A DNA stretch of 64,000 bases from Boseongicola sp. (GCA_028824715.1 JAPPCV010000147.1:18880-82879), one strand, 5' to 3'; counted from the stretch's first letter, positions 28,428 through 37,850 are shown. The notes: generated from the sequence alone by a model not told the origin. Made by a program: numbers and translations.

Positions 28428-29606
28428 ATGACCGACCTTGCGCCGCTTGACGACGCGATCACGCTTGACCAGTTGAACCGCGACCCGTTTCCGATCTACA
28501 GGCGGTTGCGCCGCGAGGCGCCGGTGCTGCGGGTCAAGGCGGCGGGCCGGACGTTCCTGACGAAAGCCGCCGACACGAAATTCGTCAAGGACCACCCGAA
28601 TCTGTTCAGTTCCGACGATCCGAACACGCCGATGAAGCGCGCCTTCTGGGCGCATACGCTCATGCGCAAGGACGGCGACGCGCATCTGCGCGAACGCATG
28701 GCCATGGCGCCCGCCTTTGCCCCCAAGGTGATGCGGGACGACTGGATGCCGCAGTATCGCAGGATTGCCGTAGACTATGTCGCGCGGCTGCCTCGCGGCG
28801 AAGTCGTTGACCTGTTTCCGGCGCTCTCCGGACCCTATGCGGCACGTGGCTTGGCGATTCTGCTGGGCCTCGAGGAAGCCACGGACGAGGAGATGCAGCG
28901 CTGGTCGCAGGCGCTGATCGACGGGGCGGGGAATTTCGGGTGGCGGGACGAGCCCTTCGAGCGAGTCGACCGCGCCAACGAGGAGATGCACGCGGTCTTC
29001 GACCGCGTGCATCGCAGGCACTTGGCGGAACCGAACAGTTCGGCGTTCTCCGTGATGCTGAACGCCGAGGATCCGATCCCCGAGACCCAGATCCACGCCA
29101 ACATCAAGATCGCCATCGGCGGCGGCATCAACGAGCCGCGCGATGCCTTGAACACGACACTCTACGGATTGCTGGCAAATCCCGATCAGCTTGAGGAGGT
29201 GAAGCGCAATGCCGACTGGGACAAGGCTTTCGAAGAGGGCATCCGCTGGGTTGCGCCGATTTCGGTGTCGTCGCGCCTTGTCAAGGAGGATACCGAGATT
29301 CGAGGCTGCCTGATCCCGCAAGGGGACACGGTCATGACCATTCAGGCCAGCGCCAACCGGGACGAGGATCTCTACGAGGACGGCGAGGCGTTCATCGTCG
29401 GCCGCGACAGGAATCCGCACCAGTCCTTTGGCAACGGGCCGCATTTCTGCCTGGGCGCGCATGTCGCCCGTCGCGCCATCGGACAGATCATGCTGCCCGT
29501 CCTGTTCGACCGGTTTCCGAACATGACGTTGCCGGACCCCGATGCGGTGATCTGGCGGGGGTTCGGATTCCATGGCCCCACCTGCCTTCCGGTCCTTCTG
29601 AATTAG
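28428..29606 (+). CDS. Cytochrome P450
   Basis: 392-aa soluble bacterial P450 from ATG 28428 (GGGAGACGGGA upstream). The heme-binding loop is FGNGPHFCLGAH with the axial Cys near residue 344, and the K-helix ExxR is EGIRW. The I-helix reads IAIGGGINEPRD, lacking the usual acid-Thr pair, as in a subgroup with Asn-Glu-Pro there. Substrate unknown. No ferredoxin or reductase gene is adjacent; the nearest Rieske protein is 13 kb away. It is followed 440 bp later by an aldo/keto reductase. Confidence 0.92.
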   Translation: MTDLAPLDDAITLDQLNRDPFPIYRRLRREAPVLRVKAAGRTFLTKAADTKFVKDHPNLFSSDDPNTPMKRAFWAHTLMRKDGDAHLRERMAMAPAFAPKVMRDDWMPQYRRIAVDYVARLPRGEVVDLFPALSGPYAARGLAILLGLEEATDEEMQRWSQALIDGAGNFGWRDEPFERVDRANEEMHAVFDRVHRRHLAEPNSSAFSVMLNAEDPIPETQIHANIKIAIGGGINEPRDALNTTLYGLLANPDQLEEVKRNADWDKAFEEGIRWVAPISVSSRLVKEDTEIRGCLIPQGDTVMTIQASANRDEDLYEDGEAFIVGRDRNPHQSFGNGPHFCLGAHVARRAIGQIMLPVLFDRFPNMTLPDPDAVIWRGFGFHGPTCLPVLLN

Positions 29607-30049
29607 CAACCCGCGGATCCAGAGTGGAAATTTGGCGGCAACCGCTCGCAGATTTCGCGAACTGAGACGCAAGTTGCGCAAGGACGAATGTCGGGCTAAG
29701 GCGATGTCCGTGGGATCGCGCTTGATCAAGGTCCGGCGCAGGTCGACGAATTGCAGACGCATGGAGAACGTCGGCGTCCTGTCGTCGGTCAAAGGCGCAG
29801 ACGGGAACCACGAGAAGCATCTGGGCCTGCGCACGCGGCTGATGCGGTTGGAGGGAACAGTCATCACGGCACTGCTTGTTTGCAGCCCGATCAACCGGAC
29901 GACCGACACTTGCGAATGGAGACGTGCCGCATGCAGCGGAAGAATCGAGACAATCCCAGCTTCTGTCGGCAGGCATGCCATCCGCCGTGCCTTGCGCAGG
30001 CCTGATCCCAGAATCAACCGAAAGGCATCTTTCCGAGGAATCTTGCATT
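29607..30049. other. Gap between P450 and aldo/keto reductase
   Basis: 443 bp with no recognised gene; the open frames on both strands have no family match. A GAGGAA element at the right end serves as ribosome site for the reductase. Confidence 0.4.
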
Positions 30050-31045
30050 ATGGAATTGCGAACATTGGGTAAGGGCGGGCCGCCCGTATCGGTCCTTGGC
30101 GTCGGCGCGATGTCCTTTGCCGGCATCTATGGCCATGCGACCGTGGAAGAGAGCCACGCGATCCTGGACGCCGCGCTCGATGCAGGCGTGACTCATGTCG
30201 ACACGGCCAACGTCTACGGCATGGGACGTTCGGAAGAGATCATCGGCAGCTACCTTGCCCGCCGAAAGGGCGAGACGCCTTTCGTCCTGGCCACCAAGGC
30301 CGGCATCTCGCGCGACCCCGAGACCGGGCGCAACTTCGACAACAGCCCTGCGCATGTCGAGGGTGAACTGGACAAGAGCCTTGCGCGGCTGGGCGTTGAA
30401 CGGATCGAGCTCTTCTACCTCCATCGTCTCGATCCGGACGTGCCGGTGGAGGAGGTCGTCGGCACCTACGCGCGCCTGGTCGAGGCCGGCAAGATTGGCC
30501 GGATCGGGTTGTCGGAAGTCGCGCCGACCACTCTGGCGCGCGCATCGGAGATTCACCCGGTCGCGGCGGTGCAGTCCGAGTATTCGCTGCAGACACGGTC
30601 GCCGGAGCTGGGGCTGGTCCAGGCATGCGAACGGCTCGGGATCTCGCTCGTCGCGTTCTCTCCGGTCGGGCGTGGATTGCTGACCGATGCCCCGCCAACG
30701 CCTGAAGGGATCGAGGCCTCGGCCTTCATGAAGTCCAATCCGCGGTTTTCCGGCGGCAACCTTGAGCGCAACCTGGCCGCAAGCCAGCCGCTGCGCGACC
30801 TGGCGGGTGAGGCAGGCTGTTCCACAGCGGCACTGGCGATTGCCTGGGTTCTGGCGCAAAGCCCGTCCACGCTGGTGATTCCCGGAACGCGCAACTGCGA
30901 CCATTTCGCCGAACTGGTGGAAGGGGCCAACTTGGACTTGGGTGCGGACCTGAAGGCCGAGATCGAACGTCGGCTGCCGATCGGCTGGTGCCATGGGGAC
31001 CGCTATTCCACGCGGCAGTGGATCGGACCGCAAAAGTACTGCTGA
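30050..31045 (+). CDS. Aldo/keto reductase
   Basis: 331-aa NADPH-dependent aldo/keto reductase of the YajO/YhdN-like group. The catalytic tetrad is visible: Asp and Tyr in VDTANVYGMGRSEE, Lys in LATKAG and His in FYLHRLDPDVP. The C-terminal cofactor region VIPGTRNCDHFAE fits the family. ATG 30050 follows GAGGAA by about nine bases. It is not part of a clear operon. The substrate is unknown; an aldehyde or sugar-derived carbonyl is possible. Confidence 0.92.
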   Translation: MELRTLGKGGPPVSVLGVGAMSFAGIYGHATVEESHAILDAALDAGVTHVDTANVYGMGRSEEIIGSYLARRKGETPFVLATKAGISRDPETGRNFDNSPAHVEGELDKSLARLGVERIELFYLHRLDPDVPVEEVVGTYARLVEAGKIGRIGLSEVAPTTLARASEIHPVAAVQSEYSLQTRSPELGLVQACERLGISLVAFSPVGRGLLTDAPPTPEGIEASAFMKSNPRFSGGNLERNLAASQPLRDLAGEAGCSTAALAIAWVLAQSPSTLVIPGTRNCDHFAELVEGANLDLGADLKAEIERRLPIGWCHGDRYSTRQWIGPQKYC

Positions 31046-31268
31046 CGACCCACGATAGATCCGACAGGCTTGCAAGGCACGAATCCGTGCTCGCGGCCCA
31101 TCCGCCGCGGGCATCAGGAAGCCATATTGCCCGTGAGGGCCTCGGGTTCGCCAGTGCCCTGAACCGGTTCGCGCTTCGATGCATCGACCGGATCGTTGAC
31201 ATGCCGGAAGATCTTCACGCTGGCCAGGTTCCGGCGGAGATAGACTCCCGATCCGTGGCTCGTGAAAG

Positions 31269-32294
31269 TCAGATGTTCTCCGACGTATAGATCTCGAATC
31301 CCAACGTCGTGTTCGGCGCAACTGCCGAACCGTCAAAGGCCTTCGCCCTTGTCAGCACGTCGATGGTCCTGCGCGCGATGGTGGCAATCGGGTGGGCGAT
31401 GGCCATCGTCAGCGTGCCGTCGATTAGGCCCTTCCTCGTTGCCTCTATGAGTTCGTAGCCAATGCTCACGAAGTCCTCTGGGATTTCCGCATCCCGCAAT
31501 GCTCCGAGCGCACCTGTAATGCCGCCGCCCGACACGAACAGGCCGCACATGTCCGGGTGCTCTGACAAGAGCTGCTCGGTGATTTCGCGCGCCACCGCCG
31601 CGCTCTCGTAGGTGGACTTCGGTTCCAGCAACGTGAAGTTCTGGTTGTGCTCCCGGAAATAGGACCGGAAGCCGCTTTCGTTCATGTCCTGGTTTCGATA
31701 GCGGTGATTCCCGACAAGGATCCCGATCTTGCCAGGCCGTCTGCACATCTTGTCAAACGCCCAGGCGGCCGTGCGTCCGACCTTCCAGTTGTCGAGACCG
31801 ATGTAGCCAACGCTCTCGCGGGCCGTCAGCGGCGTGATCAAGCCTGCAACCGGCACATCCTCTTCAAGCAGCGAGTCGATCGCGTCTGAAACAAGCGGAT
31901 GCTCTGCAGCCACGAGCGCAACCGAATCACATTTCGATCCGATCGCCAGCAAGCGATCAGCGACTTGGTCGGGCGACAGGTCGTTCATGAACTCGAGAGT
32001 CAGGTCGACCTCGAACTCCACGCAGTTCCGTGCCGCCTCTCGCAAGGCCGCGCCAAGCCCGCTGTAGAATGCGCGGTTCTCCTGCAAGAGCAGGACGCCG
32101 ATCCGGCGCTCCTGCCGTCGTTCCTTGAGCGAATGCTGAATCGCGCCAAGCCCATAGAATCCAATCTCTTCTGCAACCTGGAGTATCAGCTGCTGCGTCG
32201 ATCGCCTGACCTTGCCAGGGTCGTTGATGACCCTGTTGACCGTCGAGACCGATACGCCGGCGGTGGTAGCAAGATCCTTGATCGTAGGTCGCAT
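31269..32294 (-). CDS. LacI-family transcriptional regulator
   Basis: 341-aa LacI/GalR repressor. The helix-turn-helix and hinge are at residues 3-55 (TIKDLATTAGVSVSTVNRVIN), followed by a periplasmic-binding-protein-like effector domain (RRIGVLLLQENRAFYSGLG). It is divergent from the membrane hydroxylase and the sugar/polyol ABC transporter genes, with a 9-bp inverted repeat between, so it most likely represses that island and is released by its sugar or polyol. The 31046-31268 stretch after it holds no gene. Confidence 0.93.
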   Translation of the reverse strand: MRPTIKDLATTAGVSVSTVNRVINDPGKVRRSTQQLILQVAEEIGFYGLGAIQHSLKERRQERRIGVLLLQENRAFYSGLGAALREAARNCVEFEVDLTLEFMNDLSPDQVADRLLAIGSKCDSVALVAAEHPLVSDAIDSLLEEDVPVAGLITPLTARESVGYIGLDNWKVGRTAAWAFDKMCRRPGKIGILVGNHRYRNQDMNESGFRSYFREHNQNFTLLEPKSTYESAAVAREITEQLLSEHPDMCGLFVSGGGITGALGALRDAEIPEDFVSIGYELIEATRKGLIDGTLTMAIAHPIATIARRTIDVLTRAKAFDGSAVAPNTTLGFEIYTSENI

Positions 32295-32340
32295 CAGCAG
32301 GCTCCACTTGTTTCATTTTCGGCCATTCAGTCAAGGTCAA

Positions 32341-32377
32341 TGAACCAAAATGATCCAAAATCACCGAATTTGGTTCA
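32341..32377. promoter_or_regulatory. Candidate LacI-type operator
   Basis: TGAACCAAA at 32341-32349 and TTTGGTTCA at 32369-32377 are perfect inverted arms with a 19-base A+T-rich spacer, in the divergent region between the LacI gene (start 32294) and the hydroxylase gene (start 32443). Position and symmetry fit an operator for the divergent regulator. Confidence 0.55.
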
Positions 32378-32442
32378 GGCTACTTGATTTCAAATGCGAC
32401 AATCTGTCAATAGCGAAACCATTGGCATCGGGGGAATGTCAA

Positions 32443-33552
32443 GTGGACGACCTGGAACTGGGAACACGCGACAAACGCGGCAATTGGGTGCCAAACGCGG
32501 CTGCGCTGCCCGCGCCGATTTGGCACCGGCCCTTCAGCCTTGGGAACGTGATTGCTTGGCTTCCGTCGTTTTTCTGGCCTTGGAACGCCTTCCATCTGGC
32601 CACGGCGCTGCTATGGGTCTTCGTGCTGATCCCGAGCTGGGAAAGCCTCGCGGCACTCTCGATCTGGAATTATCTGTACCTCTACGGCCTTAACGCAGTT
32701 GCCATATTCGCCTTCCTTGGCGTGTTCGAACTGCGGTACTACATCCAGCGCGCGCAGGGCACGCGCTTCAAGTACAACGCGAAGTTCCCCGCCGATCATC
32801 CGTCCGACGTCTTCTGGTTCCAGAGCCAGAACATCGACAACTTCATCCGAACGATCTTCGTCACCGTCCCGCTCTGGACCGTGGTGGAGATCGTCTTGCT
32901 CTGGGCCTATGCCAACAGCTGGGCGATCTGGTTGCCATGGGGAACGCACTGGGCGTGGCTTTCCTTCCTGATCGTGATCGCGCCTGCGGTACATGAAGTC
33001 TACTTCTTCTTCCTGCACCGGCTGATCCATACGCCGCTGCTCTACAAGTGGGTCCATTCGGTCCATCACAACTCGATCAATCCATCGCCTTGGTCTTCGC
33101 TTTCGATGCACCCTGGGGAGGGCTTTCCCTACATGGCCGAGGCTTGGTTGCACTTGCTGATCCCCTCGAATCCTCTCTGTGCCTACTTCACGCTGCACTC
33201 CGTAGGATTCGGCGCAATCAACGGGCATCTCGGATTCGAGAAGTTCGAAATTGGCGGGAAAGCGGCGCTCGACAGCCATGCCTATGTCCACTACCTGCAC
33301 CACAAGTACTTCGAGGTGAACTACGGCGGCGACGGATTGGTCCCGCTCGATATGCTCTTTGGCACATGGCACGACGGCTCCAAGGAGGCCGACGAGCGCA
33401 TGAAGGAGCGTTTCCGCAAAAAGAGGGACAGGATGCGGCGCCGGGCAAGGATGTCGCATCCCGAACCGGCCGCACGCAGGGAAGGCGCTCGAATCACGAA
33501 TTTTGCAAGTGGCTCAGGTGGAGGCGAAACAAGCGGACGCAACGCCCGCTGA
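32443..33552 (+). CDS. Sterol desaturase/fatty acid hydroxylase superfamily membrane protein
   Basis: 369-aa integral membrane di-iron oxygenase. Several hydrophobic segments lie at about residues 30-165. The His clusters are complete: HRLIH, HSVHHNS and HYLHHK. The GTG at 32443 follows CGGGGGA; the frame runs upstream through the operator to 32350, which is unlikely to be translated. It precedes the ABC transporter genes in the LacI-controlled island, so it may hydroxylate a lipid or a ring compound related to the imported substrate. The C-terminal 40 residues are basic and low-complexity. Confidence 0.85.
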   Translation: MDDLELGTRDKRGNWVPNAAALPAPIWHRPFSLGNVIAWLPSFFWPWNAFHLATALLWVFVLIPSWESLAALSIWNYLYLYGLNAVAIFAFLGVFELRYYIQRAQGTRFKYNAKFPADHPSDVFWFQSQNIDNFIRTIFVTVPLWTVVEIVLLWAYANSWAIWLPWGTHWAWLSFLIVIAPAVHEVYFFFLHRLIHTPLLYKWVHSVHHNSINPSPWSSLSMHPGEGFPYMAEAWLHLLIPSNPLCAYFTLHSVGFGAINGHLGFEKFEIGGKAALDSHAYVHYLHHKYFEVNYGGDGLVPLDMLFGTWHDGSKEADERMKERFRKKRDRMRRRARMSHPEPAARREGARITNFASGSGGGETSGRNAR

Positions 33553-33650
33553 TCAATCGGCGCTACGGGAATGCTGAGGAGGCATGCCCGTGCACCGAAA
33601 CCGCCAATTCAACCGCCGCATTGTCGGCACCCAAGGGAAGGAGACCCAAC

Positions 33651-34619
33651 ATGAAACTGACCAAAGCAGTCGCAGCGGCCGCGGTGCTCGCCATTGGCGC
33701 AACCGCCGTAGGAGCAGAAGGCGCGAACATCTTCGTGATCGGTGGCAAGCCGGATGACCCGTTCTGGTCGCGTGTCAAGAAGGGCGCAGAGGATGCTGGT
33801 GTAGTTGCCGAATCCCAGGGTGGCTCAGTCACCTGGCTCGGTCCGCAGAACTACGACAATCTTGGTCCTGACGCGGCAGAGCTGATCCGTCAAGCCATCG
33901 ACCAGGGAGCGGACGCAATTGTCGGCCCGAACTGGGTGCCCGAAGCAATGGACCCGGCCTTCGAAGCAGTTGTTGCGGCGGGTATCCCGCTGGTCATCTA
34001 CAACGCCGGTGGCATCGAGGCGGCAGACCGCCTGGGCGCGATGAACTATGTCGGCGCGGTTGACTACAAGTCGGGCTATGCGGGTGGCGAGTACCTCGCC
34101 GAGGCGGGACACACCAACGGAGCTTGCGTGAACACGCTTCCGGGGGCGGCCAACATCGAAGCCTTCTGCAACGGCTTCAACGATGGCATGACCGAGAACG
34201 GTGGCACTGGCTCCGTCCTGCAATTGCCTGCGACCGCATTTGGCGATTCCACGGCTGTTGCTCAGGCCGTGCGTGCGCACTTGCTGCAGAACCCGGACAT
34301 CAACGCGATGTTCGCCATCGGAGACCAGGACACAAACGCAACCATCAGCGGTGTCCAGCAGGCAGGCAAGACGGGCTCCGTGCATGTGTGCGGCATGAAT
34401 TTCAACGACTCGATCCTTGCAAATATCCAGCAGGGTACGCAGGCGTGCGCGATTGATCAGCAGGGCTATCAGCAGGGCTTCTTCGCAGTGTCGATCCTGA
34501 ACAATCACGTCACGTATGGCGCGACCATTCCAACCCGTGAAATCCTCACCGGCCCCGGGGTTGTGGATGCCGGCAACGTTGACCTGGTGATTGCAGGCGT
34601 CGAAGCCGGCGCGCGCTAA
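33651..34619 (+). CDS. CUT2-type sugar/polyol ABC transporter, periplasmic binding protein 1
   Basis: 322-aa periplasmic binding protein of the ribose/inositol type (Peripla_BP_4). A signal peptide ends near residue 22 (ATAVGAEG). The mature start NIFVIGGKPDDPFWSRVKKG and the hinge region GDQDTNATISGVQQAG are typical. AAGGAG lies just before ATG 33651. It is followed by a perfect 12-bp hairpin and two permease genes. It resembles the second binding protein at 36859 in the NYxNxGPD segment, so the two probably arose by duplication. Confidence 0.9.
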   Translation: MKLTKAVAAAAVLAIGATAVGAEGANIFVIGGKPDDPFWSRVKKGAEDAGVVAESQGGSVTWLGPQNYDNLGPDAAELIRQAIDQGADAIVGPNWVPEAMDPAFEAVVAAGIPLVIYNAGGIEAADRLGAMNYVGAVDYKSGYAGGEYLAEAGHTNGACVNTLPGAANIEAFCNGFNDGMTENGGTGSVLQLPATAFGDSTAVAQAVRAHLLQNPDINAMFAIGDQDTNATISGVQQAGKTGSVHVCGMNFNDSILANIQQGTQACAIDQQGYQQGFFAVSILNNHVTYGATIPTREILTGPGVVDAGNVDLVIAGVEAGAR

Positions 34620-34634
34620 TTCTCCTTGAGAACC

Positions 34635-34664
34635 GTGGTCGCCCGGCATGGCCCGGGCGACCAC
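34635..34664 (+). promoter_or_regulatory. Perfect 12-bp intercistronic hairpin after binding-protein 1
   Basis: GTGGTCGCCCGG pairs perfectly with CCGGGCGACCAC around a 6-base loop, 15 bp after the stop codon. No U-tract follows. It is likely to stabilise the upstream message and reduce read-through into the permease genes. Confidence 0.7.
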
Positions 34665-34734
34665 GACCTTCAAGCAATGAGATCGGCTCGCGATTGGGCT
34701 GCTTGAAAGAGACTTCCAACGGGGAAACAGACAC

Positions 34735-35754
34735 ATGCCGACGCAATCCCGGACCGCAGCAAGGCGCTCATCGCTTGGCGCGCTTGCCAGGCGGCCTGAA
34801 ACGGGTTCGCTCATCGGATTTGTCGTTGTCTTTGCCTTCTTCGCCGCGCTTGGGGGTCCGGTGTTCATGGGCGCACCCGGCTGGTCCAGCTGGCTGAACA
34901 TCGCGGCCGAAGTAGGGATCATCGCGCTCCCCGTAGGCTTGTTGATGATCTCGGGCGAGTTTGACATCTCTGTCGGCTCAATCGTCCCGGCATCCTCAAT
35001 GATGACGGCGATGCTCGCGGGGCACTATGACCTTCCAGCCCTTGTGGCCATTTGCGGGGGCCTCGCCGTCGGTCTTGCCGTCGGTTTCGTGAACGGTCTC
35101 CTGGTGACCCGAACCACCATCCCGTCCCTGATCGTCACCATCGGTGTCATGTTCGCGGTCATGGGGCTGACGCTTGGGTTCGCGGTATTGATCAAGGGCT
35201 CAACCAGCGTCTCTTACGTGCCCACGCCCATGGCCAAGGCTCTGCTGGGGCAGTTCATAAACAACATGTTCAATGTCGCAATCCTCTGGTGGCTCGGATT
35301 CGTGGCTGTGTTCTTCTGTGTCCTGCACATCTCGCCGATCGGCAACTGGATCTTTGCTATCGGTGGTGACCGCGAAAGTGCGCGGAACGCCGGAATCCCC
35401 ACATCCCGGGTGACGATTGGCCTGTTCATGGCTTCTGGGTTTTGCGCGGCCTTTGTCGGCGTTGTGCAGGTGATGACCTACCAACAGGCGCAGGTTGCCG
35501 GCGGGCAGTCCTTTATCTTCAATTCGATCATGTGCGTAGTGATCGGAGGCGTGCTGCTTACCGGCGGGTCTGGGTCCATCCTGGGCATCCTCTTGGGAAC
35601 AATGACCTTTGCCGTCGTGAACCAGGGCGTCTTTTTTGCCGCGCTCGACCCCAATGTCGGGCCGATCATCGTTGGCGCCCTTCTGCTGGCCGCCGTCCTG
35701 TCAAACGATACCTTCCGAACGCTCGCATTGAGCGCTGCTGCGAAGAAGGCGTGA
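34735..35754 (+). CDS. CUT2-type ABC transporter permease 1
   Basis: 339-aa inner-membrane permease of the RbsC/AraH type with about ten hydrophobic segments. The family segment LPVGLLMISGEFDISVGSI and the cytoplasmic loop [17 protein letters not shown], which contacts the ATPase, are present. It is the first of three related permease genes in this operon. The next permease begins about 16 bp after its stop. Confidence 0.92.
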   Translation: MPTQSRTAARRSSLGALARRPETGSLIGFVVVFAFFAALGGPVFMGAPGWSSWLNIAAEVGIIALPVGLLMISGEFDISVGSIVPASSMMTAMLAGHYDLPALVAICGGLAVGLAVGFVNGLLVTRTTIPSLIVTIGVMFAVMGLTLGFAVLIKGSTSVSYVPTPMAKALLGQFINNMFNVAILWWLGFVAVFFCVLHISPIGNWIFAIGGDRESARNAGIPTSRVTIGLFMASGFCAAFVGVVQVMTYQQAQVAGGQSFIFNSIMCVVIGGVLLTGGSGSILGILLGTMTFAVVNQGVFFAALDPNVGPIIVGALLLAAVLSNDTFRTLALSAAAKKA

Positions 35755-35770
35755 GTGTGCGGAGGTGGAT

Positions 35771-36811
35771 GTGATCTCGAACCTGCTCCGCCGCCCGGCT
35801 GCGGCTTCCGTTCTCAGCCTGTTAGGCGTGTTGGCGTTTTACGTGATCATCGGCGGAGTTGACCTTGGCAAGCTGATGAATGCTGCCAGCTGGCTGAATT
35901 ACGCGGCCCGGATCGGAATCGTGGCGCTCCCTGTCGGCCTCTTGATGATCTCGGGCGAGATCGACATCTCCATCGGCGCGATGATCCCCGCCGGGGCAAT
36001 GACGACCGCGATCATTTCGGGCCACTACGAACTGCCAATGATCTTCGGCATCCTCGGAGCGTTGGGCGTCGGCATGATCGTGGGCACGATCAATGGCGTT
36101 CTGGCAGTGCGCACGAATGTACCCACGCTGATCATCACCTTGGCCACCTTGGTCGGAATGCAAGGGGTCGTGCTGGCCGGGTCCAAACTGCTGACGGGCA
36201 GCGCATCGGTGCCGCTGACCGCGCCAGGCTGGGCCAAGTCGATTTTCGGGCAGCTGATGTTCGGCGGCAGCCATCAGGTGGTGATAGTCTGGTGGATCAT
36301 CTTCGCGGTGGCCTTCTGGTTCGTCCTGCATCAGAGCAGGTACGGCAACTGGATCTTCGCCATGGGCGGCGACAAGGAAAGCGCTCGCAATGCCGGCATC
36401 CCGGTGAATCGCATGACAGTCCTGCTCTTCGTGCTGACGGCAACCTCGGCATCATTTGTCGGGATGTGCCACGCGATCCTGTTCAATTCGGCGCAGGTGT
36501 CCGGGGGCATGAACGACATCTTCAACATCATCGCGAGCGTCGTCGTGGGCGGCGTCCTGCTGGCGGGAGGCTTCGGGTCGGTGCCGGGGATCTTTGTCGG
36601 TGCGCTCACCTTTGCCATTGTGAACAAGGGCATAGACTTCACTGCCATCGACCGGAACTGGTCGAACCTGATCATCGGGGTGATGCTTCTGGCTGCGGTC
36701 GCGATGAACGAGAGTTTCCGCAACGTGGCGCTCAGCGTCGCCACCGGGAAACGGATCAAGCCGAAACAGGATGCGCCCGCTCGGGCGACAGGCGGGCAAG
36801 AGGCCCATTGA
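35771..36811 (+). CDS. CUT2-type ABC transporter permease 2
   Basis: 346-aa permease closely related to its neighbour ([36 protein letters not shown]). GTG 35771 has GGAGG five bases upstream; an earlier GTG at 35765 overlaps that site and is less likely. It probably pairs with permease 1 or 3 as a heterodimer. It is followed by the second binding-protein gene. Confidence 0.9.
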   Translation: MISNLLRRPAAASVLSLLGVLAFYVIIGGVDLGKLMNAASWLNYAARIGIVALPVGLLMISGEIDISIGAMIPAGAMTTAIISGHYELPMIFGILGALGVGMIVGTINGVLAVRTNVPTLIITLATLVGMQGVVLAGSKLLTGSASVPLTAPGWAKSIFGQLMFGGSHQVVIVWWIIFAVAFWFVLHQSRYGNWIFAMGGDKESARNAGIPVNRMTVLLFVLTATSASFVGMCHAILFNSAQVSGGMNDIFNIIASVVVGGVLLAGGFGSVPGIFVGALTFAIVNKGIDFTAIDRNWSNLIIGVMLLAAVAMNESFRNVALSVATGKRIKPKQDAPARATGGQEAH

Positions 36812-36858
36812 CTTGTCGAACCGCCAGTCCGGCGGACCAAACAAAGGAGGAAATCGAC

Positions 36859-37811
36859 ATGAAGTCTCCAAATCCATTGCGGCGGCAGCGACGGCAGCAG
36901 TCTTGGGAACCGGCGCGTTCGCGCAGGACATCGCCGTGATCGCGGGTTCGGTCGAGGACGCGTTCATGGACAAGATCAAGAAAGGTGTGGACGACGCGAC
37001 CCACATGGTCGAAGCGAACGGCGGTTCGGTCCAGTACCTGCGCACCCAGAACTACGAGAACTTCGGTCCCGACCTGGTGACCCTGATCAACCAGGCCGTT
37101 GCTCAAGGCGTGGACGGCATTGCGATCCCGATCTGGGTGCCGGATGCACAGATCCCCGCGCTCAACGCAGCACGTGAGCAGGGCATCGTGATCATGCAGT
37201 ACAACTCCGGCTTGCCGGTCAAGGACGACATCAGTGCCATCAACTACTTTGGCTCGGATGAATACGCGGCAGGCTTCGGCGGTGGCAAGTACCTGGCCGA
37301 GAACGGCGCGACCCACATTCTTTGCCACATCCAGGTACCTGGCGCGATCAACCTGACCGAGCGTTGCCGCGGCGTGACCGATGGTGCAGCCGAAGCCGGC
37401 GCCAAGGTGACCGTTCTCGAGACGCCGCCAAACCTTGACGGCGATGTGACCGGCACTGCCGAGGCGCTGAAAGCCGAGTTCATTGGTGACCAATCCATTG
37501 ACGCGATGGTCTCATGCGCCGACTTTGGTGCGGCCGCCGGAGCCAATGCGGTCGAGCAAACAGGCCTGGACATCATGGTTTCCGCCTTCGACTTCAGCCC
37601 GGCCACACTGGACCGGATCAAGGCCGGCAACCAGACCATGGCGATAGACCAGCAGCCCTATCTGCAAGGCTTCCTGGCAACGTCGATGCTGTTTGCGCAC
37701 CTGAAGTTCGGCACCGAGATATCGACTGATCCGGTGCTGACCGGTCCTGCCATTGTCGACGCCTCGAACGTTGACGCCGTGGTTGCCGGTGCTGCACTGG
37801 GCGCCCGCTGA
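36859..37811 (+). CDS. CUT2-type ABC transporter, periplasmic binding protein 2, apparent frameshift after the start codon
   Basis: About 316 residues of a ribose/inositol-type binding protein with signal peptide SKSIAAAATAAVLGTGAFAQ and mature DIAVIAGSVEDAFMDKIKKG. AAAGGAGG and ATG 36859 are well placed, but that ATG is in a different frame and stops after 26 codons; the binding-protein frame has no usable start nearby. The DNA reads ATGAAGTCTCC where ATGAAAGTCTCC would restore the frame, so one A appears to be missing directly after the start. This is either a real inactivating deletion or a sequencing error. The end of the gene is normal and a 12-bp hairpin follows. Confidence 0.8.
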
Positions 37812-37821
37812 TCAAACCACC

Positions 37822-37850
37822 GCCTCCGGCTGGCTCTTCCAGCCGGAGGC
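37822..37850 (+). promoter_or_regulatory. Perfect 12-bp intercistronic hairpin after binding-protein 2
   Basis: GCCTCCGGCTGG and CCAGCCGGAGGC form a perfect 12-bp stem with a 5-base loop, 10 bp after the stop. Same placement and length as the hairpin after binding-protein 1 but of unrelated sequence. Confidence 0.7.

Noticed and set aside
28146..30017. A 623-codon minus-strand open frame opposite the P450 gene
   Set aside because: It mirrors the GC-rich P450 coding frame, has no family sequence and no ribosome site. Likewise 1819-3765 minus opposite mccA and 5641-6747 minus opposite the thiolase.
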